This document shows positions 58,301 to 64,000 of a DNA stretch of 64,000 nucleotides, piece after piece. This DNA comes from Heliocybe sulcata. Taxonomy: Eukaryota; Basidiomycota; Agaricomycetes; Gloeophyllales; Gloeophyllaceae. The stretch is taken from positions 690,866-754,865 of the forward strand of contig ML213510.1 of the NCBI GenBank assembly GCA_004369045.1, written 5' to 3'. The notes below the pieces were generated by a model. It searched no databases and had not been told where the DNA came from. It saw nothing but the letters and a program-made list of their open reading frames with translations. Position 1 is the first letter of the stretch, and every line of letters begins with the position of its first letter. Both the position numbers and the translations under genes were made by a program.

Positions 58301-61300
58301 CCACGAAGCACGGCGTAAGGTTGTAGTTGGACATGCGGCTAAGCTCCAACTGGAAGGCAAGAGCCGGCTCGATATTACGGATAGCTTGCTCTTCCTTCCA
58401 ACTTCCGCTCACTTCCCGCAAGGTAAAGTAGACGGGGTACTGCCCTTGACGGCAGACAAGGATGGTGGTACGACGGACACCGCGGTGCGCCAGGGTGTCC
58501 TTCTTCTGGTTCACGAGCTCCTGGATCTTTTGCGAGAAAGCGTCGTCCGTCATGTCATCTTCTTGATTGAAGATGCGTAAAGCAAGGTAGAGAACATTGG
58601 GACGCTGGTTGTTCGATCCATAGCGCTGCGCATACTCGCTGTCATCGAACGGCGGCAAGTAAGCAGCAACCTTCTCAAATCCATGCGACAGAGATTCGGT
58701 GTTCGGGAAGGAGGCCATAACGCCCGTTCTTGTCGGCTGAGATTCGCTCTTGTTGAACATGTAGGCCAGATCACTGACGGAGCCAGAGCGACGAGCCTCC
58801 CTGAAAAAAATGTCAGATGTGCTTATGTGGAGAGTTAAAACAAAATTCTGCCTACCCTGCAGTGATACGAGGTGTGGACGGGGGCGAATGCGATTTGCCA
58901 AGGTTAAACCGCCATGTCACGGCAGCCGGTAGGTCCTCGTCGTCCGCATCAGGGTCGCCCTCCTCGTAGTCCAACGACAGCAGGTTATATGCGCGGTATG
59001 CGCGCCTGACGTACACGTCGAGTGACGCTAGAACACCGTCAGCAATCGCTCAAGGGACACAAACATGATCCACGTACCAAGCACAATCCAAGGGTCCTCA
59101 TGCTCAAAGAAGGCGGGCAGCACATCGTACACAGTGTACTGCGAATCCGTCAACTCCCTCAAAACCTCCCCAGAAGGATGCCTATGCGAAGCCCTCTGCT
59201 CGCCATAGAACTGGCTAGTAACAGCAGACTTGAGAATAGCCTCCATCTGCACCCTCCGCTCTTCATACGAAGGCATCTGGCAGTAAATGAGGACCTCCCT
59301 CGCCTTCAGCGACACCGCCGTCGACGACCTAGCCTCCAGCGTCGTCAACTCCTTCAACACCTTGTACAAGTTGCTCTCCGGGTCCGACACGGGCAACCCG
59401 CTCGACTTGACGTAGTCCAGGACAGCCAGCACAAGCTTCGCCTTGCTCTGGACCTTGATATGGCTCAAAACCAAGCTAACAACCTTGTCGAAGTCATCCT
59501 TGTGCTGGTCCCGGAGCATAAGCACCCGCGCCTCGAAGCTGCCACCAAATAGCTTCTCGTTCTCGGCATACCGCCCAAGGAGACTCGCCATCACATTGGT
59601 CTCGTACATCTTCAATCCGCCCAGGTACCTCTCCACCACGTCCACAATCGGTCCAACCTGCGTCCTGAAGGCTGCCCTATCCTGCGGGCGGATATTCTCC
59701 TGCATATAGTTATCAATCAACTTCTTCAGCCTCGCAGCAGGGAAGTCCGCATTCTCGTTCTTCGCCTTGGCCGCCTCGACCGCATGACGAACGTTCTCCT
59801 CCAGCTTCGCAGGAATACGCCCAGAGAGAACAGACAAGATCGAGAACATCTCGTGATAGGGCAGGTGCGGGTCGTGCAGCACCTCAATCAACTCCTTCAG
59901 CGTGGGCGCGAGCATAGTCTGATTGTCGAACCCGTCCAGGATGTCGTTCAAGATACCAAGGCACTTCTCAAGGCGCTGGTTCGGCTTGTTGCCAAAGACG
60001 CTCGGCATGCCCATGTCGGGAAGAAGACCCTCGAACGGCTTCGCGTGCTTGACGCGGCTGGGATCGTCCAAAGTAAGGATACCCAGGATATCACCTGGCT
60101 CAAGACTGACGCCCGGCTGTTTCACGAGCTGCACCACGCCATCCTCAGAAGCGACGAGAGGCATGTACATCTTCATGACCTGCAAAATCGTACCAATCAG
60201 CGCACTGCACTCCAAACGTCCATATATGCCAAAGCACGCACCTCTATCTCAGCATACGGCTCCCCAGCATTCACATGGTCCCCACTATCCACCAAGAACC
60301 TGACCAACTTCCCAGGAGACGGGCTCCGCAGCTGCGTCGGGTCATTCTCCTGCTCAATCAAGCACGTCTTCGCGTCCACCATCAACCTCAGCGCACCAAC
60401 CTCCTCTCTCCAATACACCGAGTGGCTCTTCCCATCCAACAACACCAGCAAACCGCCGTCCGCCAAGGGCCTCGCGCCCACGAGCGTCCGGCCCCCGTTC
60501 AAGAACAGGGTCCAGGTAGTGAGGGACGCCCTCGCAGCGGTGAACGAGTACCTCATATTATCGTAGATGAAGTCGATCACGAACACCGTCTTGAGGGTAT
60601 CGCGCGCCGGCACCTGTCCCTTATCCAAAATCCTCTTATACTCCGTCCAACACGCATCGCTCGCAATATGCGCCTTCGTCACCGCACCACAAATCACGGC
60701 CAACGTCGCATCCGGCCTCTCAGCCGTCAACTTGCTCGAGATCAGCGAGTCCAACCAGCCCGTAGTGATCGTATTCTCCTCAAACGCCTGCGTCTCGAGC
60801 AGCTTGATGAGGTACTCCACAGTCGTCCGGAAGTCACCCCGAATGCTCAGCTCCTTCAGCGCAACGACCATATTCTTCCGAGACTCCGACCGGTCCTGGC
60901 CGTACGCGAAGATATGCCCAAACTGCGAGTCCGCGAACTCGTGCAGACCACCAGCCGTGCCGACGGAGAAGTAACCCCAGACATTCGTGGAAGACCTGAA
61001 GTTCAGCTCCTGCAGTGACCCAGACGAGGGCTTGAATCCTGCGTCCGGGTTCTCGGCGGTGATACGGACGGCGACGACGTGCCCTTTGGGACGCGGCCGC
61101 CGCTGCACCTGCACAGCGTCCGGGTTCACCATGTCAAAGTCAATCTCAGAGGCGGTGTGAGGCTCGACGCCGTAGAGCTGGCGGATGTGGCGGATGCGGT
61201 GGAGGGGGATACCCATAGCGACGCAGAGCTGGGCGGCGGGTAAGTTGACACCCGAGACCATCTCCGTGGTAGGGTGCTCGACTTGGAGACGAGGGTTAAG

Positions 61301-62637
61301 TTCGAGGAAGTAGAAGTCGTCCTCGGCGTGGCTGTAGAGGTCTGTTGAATGTACATTAGAAGTTGAATAGAGAATGCGGAAGACATGTACGCACACTCTA
61401 CGGTACCCGCGCTAACATACCCAACGAGCTTGGCGAGACGCACCGCAGCGCGCTCCATCTGCTCGAATGTGTCAGGCTTAGCAATGGTAACGGGAGCCTC
61501 TTCAATAATCTTCTGGTGGCGACGCTGGACGGAACAGTCACGTCCGAAAAGCGAAATGGCATTGCCGTACTGGTCAGCAAGCAGCTGGACTTCCAAATGG
61601 CGAGCAGAGCCCGCGAGCTTCATGATGAAAATGGGCGATCCTAGGTGAGGTCGTCAGAGCCATTCTTACGAGCACTCGACGATCCTACTCACCTGGAATT
61701 TCGCCCATAACCGCGTGGAACGCATTCTTGAACTGGTCCGCCTTCTGGACCATCCGGATACCCTTACCACCTCCACCCTCACTGGCCTTGATCATGACCG
61801 GCCATCCAATCTCCTCAGCCTTCGTCAGACCCTCCTCTACCGTCGTAACACAAGCGGCCTTGTATATCTCGTCGGGGACCATCACATGGCCCTGCTCCGT
61901 CATAGCCGTTTCCGAAATGCCTGTCCCAGACCACGCCATCGTGGGCACCTGCGCGCTCTGCGCAACAATCGTACTGGATATCTTATCACCCAAACTCCTC
62001 ATCGCACTCCCCGGCGGGCCAATGAACACGATCTTGTGCTTGCTATCCCTAAGGCTGTCCGGAAGACGGGGGTTCTCCGAAGCGTGGCCCCACCCCGCCC
62101 AGACGGCGTGCACGCCCGCGCGTTCTGCGATATCGACAATGAGGTCGACGTTAGCGTAGTTGTTGTTGTTGGTGCCGCCAGGAACTTCCACGTAGCGGTC
62201 GGCCATGCGGATGTATTCCGCGTTCACCTTCAAATCTTCGGGCGTAGCCATGACCGTGAACTCGATGGCACGCTCTGTGCCAAACGTCTCGTAACTCCAT
62301 TGCCGAATAGAACGAATCTCCTTGACGGCGGCGATTCCTGAAGGCAAGTGTTCAGACGGTAATACCCCGGGCGCGGATGCAATCCAAACGTACCGTTATT
62401 GGCAATCAGGACCTACAATGCGAACATTAGCATTTAGAAACTGCTGATCCTCATGCCAAGCTCACCTTTGTGATAACAGTGTGCCCGCCATGATCTTTAA
62501 CAAAGTCGTAGACTCGGTCGTGGGGAGCCTTGTCGAGCGAATTACCGCCTGCAACGAGGAGATTAGCGGGCGCCGACGCGTCCGTGCTGGAGCATACCTA
62601 TGAAATGGGCGACTTTGGAATGGTCGTAGGCCGGCAT
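55375..62637 (-). CDS. ACC1: Acetyl-CoA carboxylase, multidomain cytosolic enzyme
   Basis: It makes malonyl-CoA for fatty acid synthesis. The start [20 protein letters not shown] leads into biotin carboxylase: [20 protein letters not shown], the ATP-grasp Gly loop [16 protein letters not shown], and [20 protein letters not shown]. The biotinyl domain carries VMKMYMPL with its Lys codon at 60171-60173; a 62-nt intron (60241-60180) falls between AEIE and VMKM. A large central region is followed by the carboxyltransferase domains with [15 protein letters not shown] and [20 protein letters not shown] in a 987-codon exon. About ten exons give roughly 2200 residues, the normal size. The C-terminus is uncertain: read-through stops at 55463, while splicing after NRSP ends at 55383 (53-nt intron) or 55375. 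Confidence 0.93.
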
Positions 62638-62680
62638 GGCTACGGAGGTCGTAGAGGAAGAGAAGAGGATTGTCGCTGGC

Positions 62681-62687
62681 TTTAAAT
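62681..62687 (-). promoter_or_regulatory. TATA-like element of the acetyl-CoA carboxylase gene
   Basis: On the minus strand the sequence is cgcatttaaagcc, about 45 bp before the start codon. This would imply a very short leader. A CRE-like tgacgtaag lies further upstream near 62773-62781. Confidence 0.4.
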
Positions 62688-62827
62688 GCGTTAAGACAGC
62701 GACCCACTGGGCCCACCAAATTTGCCCGATCCTGGGGCGTCCGTCCGCATCCCTCCCCCAAAGAATCCATGCTTACGTCAGCTATGCGGGCGTACATACG
62801 GACATCGAGCAGGTCTGCCGCGGCAGG

Positions 62828-63010
62828 TTATGTAGCAGAAATATCATTGGGATTGGCGCAGAAATAGTAGAGTTCGTCCAGAAGTTCGACGAGAACGACG
62901 GTGGAGAACTCGCGGAAGGATGAGTGGAGGGCGTGTCCACGCACAGTTGCCTTTCCCGGCGGCACATCCACTGTGCGTTCCGAAAGCCACAACAACGGCT
63001 TTGATGGCAT
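62828..63010 (-). CDS. Small open frame upstream of acetyl-CoA carboxylase, 60 aa
   Basis: An ATG-started frame on the same strand as the carboxylase starts MPSKPLLWLSERTVDVPPGK and ends REFSTVVLVELLDELYYFCA plus NPNDISAT. Codon use and the amphipathic C-terminal half look coding. It may be a separate small gene, the last exon of one, or an upstream reading frame if carboxylase transcription begins further upstream than the TATA-like site suggests. No family recognised. Confidence 0.3.
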   Translation of the reverse strand: MPSKPLLWLSERTVDVPPGKATVRGHALHSSFREFSTVVLVELLDELYYFCANPNDISAT

Positions 63011-63800
63011 TGCAGGGATGCAAAGTCCGTACTTACGCCTGCCATTACATGACCCCCCCTTTGCTTGGGGAAAGCAAGCTTAAGAGACAACGCATAAGTG
63101 GTGCGTATGTAGTTAAGGTTAATTAAGCATTCGCGTCCGTGACGCATACTTGTCGATCTGATTGGTTGATACGCCACCCTACCTAAACATAATTGCAGCG
63201 AGGAGAGAGCGCACTTACCGCAAGCAATGGCGTCCTGTGCCCGCTCCTGCATCGAAGCCCGAGCGCTTCATATTCATCAACATGATGCATGCAGCCATGC
63301 AATGTCCCGAGGCGACCTCCGAAATTGACAGATCTCGATGCCGCCGGTAAAGCCACTACAAATTACCATGCCGCCGGAGATCGACCTGCAGTACCTTTTC
63401 ATGATCGTCGAGTCCGACTCAGGCGGACGTTCAGGTGCCTTCATACAGCGGTTTATATGGTCGCCTGGGCGGTAAATAGACTGCATGCAATGGTCGGATA
63501 GATTGTTGAGATTGGGGAATATTCATGGTCAGCTATGGGAACGCTAACTTTAGGACCGCAGTGTACCATCACATCAGCAAATCCTCCCGCGGCTGGTAGT
63601 GGCTTGCGGTGTTGACCATAGTTTGGTCAGACTGGTAGACATGGCCAGCCGGTGATCAGCCGATGGTAACGACACGGTCAGACTTTCAGAAGTTGTCAGC
63701 TCTACCAGTCTGGCAGAGGTCTTGTCAGCGATTGTCATACCTCCGTCACATCTTTCTAAAGATAATGCCTTAGCAACTGGCGACCGATTCTGATGGGCTG
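63011..63800. other. Intergenic region upstream of acetyl-CoA carboxylase
   Basis: No gene seen. A 12-bp inverted repeat, cagactggtaga at 63629-63640 and tctaccagtctg at 63701-63712, lies here with a 60-bp spacer. Confidence 0.4.
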
Positions 63801-63803
63801 AGA

Positions 63804-63837
63804 TCACGTGAGTGTTCTGAGGTTGTCGCTTATAAAA
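63804..63837 (+). promoter_or_regulatory. Probable promoter of a rightward gene beyond the window
   Basis: A perfect E-box palindrome tcacgtga (63804-63811) is followed 19 bp later by a TATA box tataaaa (63831-63837). A transcript would start near 63860-63870 and run off the window to the right. No reliable coding start is seen before the window ends. Confidence 0.45.
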
Positions 63838-63886
63838 TCGAACTTTGCCTCTCAGTAGCACGCACACCTAGACGTCCCAGGCCATG

Positions 63887-63963
63887 AGCCTAAATAGGCT
63901 GGGTCACGCATCCGCCGGTTGAGCCTAGCTAGGCTCTGACCTACTCTCTGCTGACACCGGCGG
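63887..63963. repeat. Nested palindromes at the right edge
   Basis: It holds an imperfect palindrome agcctaaataggct (63887-63900), a perfect 16-bp palindrome gagcctagctaggctc (63921-63936), and an inverted pair ccgccggt (63912-63919)/accggcgg (63956-63963) that encloses the 16-bp one. The region lies just downstream of the predicted start site of the off-window gene, so it may fold in the leader RNA or be a protein-binding array. Confidence 0.6.
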
Positions 63964-64000
63964 TGGTACCGGCAGCTGGGGGTCCCTTAGCTGTAGAGTA

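Noticed and set aside
57684-58580. 298-codon plus-strand frame inside acetyl-CoA carboxylase
   Set aside because: Antisense shadow of a strongly conserved exon; its openness is explained by codon bias of the true strand.
59784-61018. Long plus-strand frames opposite the carboxylase biotin and central regions
   Set aside because: Antisense shadows, with no independent motif or start.
63629-63712. 12-bp inverted repeat as a transposon end pair
   Set aside because: The arms are short, with no target-site duplication or further symmetry; kept only as a note in the intergenic entry.
1-64000. CRISPR arrays, bacterial-type operons, phage or defence islands
   Set aside because: The DNA is eukaryotic, with spliceosomal introns and fungal housekeeping genes throughout; no such repeat arrays were seen.
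1-64000. tRNA genes
   Set aside because: I looked for T-loop-like ggttcgaatcc words; the near matches seen (for example at 18953-18965) lie in coding exons without a cloverleaf. A covariance search would be needed to exclude them fully.

Overview
The window is nuclear DNA of a filamentous basidiomycete, most likely an Agaricomycete. Genes are dense and broken by many short GT-AG introns of roughly 45-65 nt, and the housekeeping set is fungal: PAF1, Kei1, MMS19, a single multidomain acetyl-CoA carboxylase and a eukaryotic glutamine-dependent NAD synthetase. A spliceosomal U2 snRNA gene is present. Species cannot be named from sequence alone. Gene boundaries were reassembled by eye from splice signals and reading frames.

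Layout. 1-11.6 kb holds PAF1 (+), then a gene-poor stretch with a 50-residue Cys-rich protein gene (-), two short orphan genes near 8-9 kb, weak open frames, and the U2 snRNA gene (+). 11.6-21.6 kb is compact housekeeping: MFS transporter (+), Kei1 (-), eIF4E-family protein (+), PQ-loop protein (-), TMEM14-like protein (-), EEF1AKMT4-like methyltransferase (+), NDUFAF7-like methyltransferase (-). 21.8-33.2 kb carries MMS19 (+), an acidic coiled-coil protein (-), a CLC channel/antiporter (-) and an F-box protein (-). 33.5-55.1 kb is the most unusual part. Two paralogous giant genes (TRANK1-like superfamily 1 helicase with TPR-like repeats, CCCH finger and IQ motif) lie head to head on opposite strands around the NAD synthetase gene. 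55.4-62.6 kb is acetyl-CoA carboxylase (-). The last 1.4 kb is its leader region plus what looks like the promoter of a rightward gene outside the window.

How parts relate. The helicase pair arose by inverted segmental duplication. The + copy brought along its promoter and a decayed copy of the 3' end of the NAD synthetase gene, which still lies upstream of the - copy in the ancestral order. A palindromic MITE-like element sits only in the - copy's upstream region, so it probably arrived after the duplication. Several other pairs share short divergent promoters (Kei1/eIF4E, TMEM14/EEF1AKMT4-like, NDUFAF7/MMS19, NAD synthetase/helicase + copy).

Limits: exon borders of the largest genes (MMS19, CLC, helicases, carboxylase) are given as gene spans, and the orphan calls between 3 and 11 kb are tentative.
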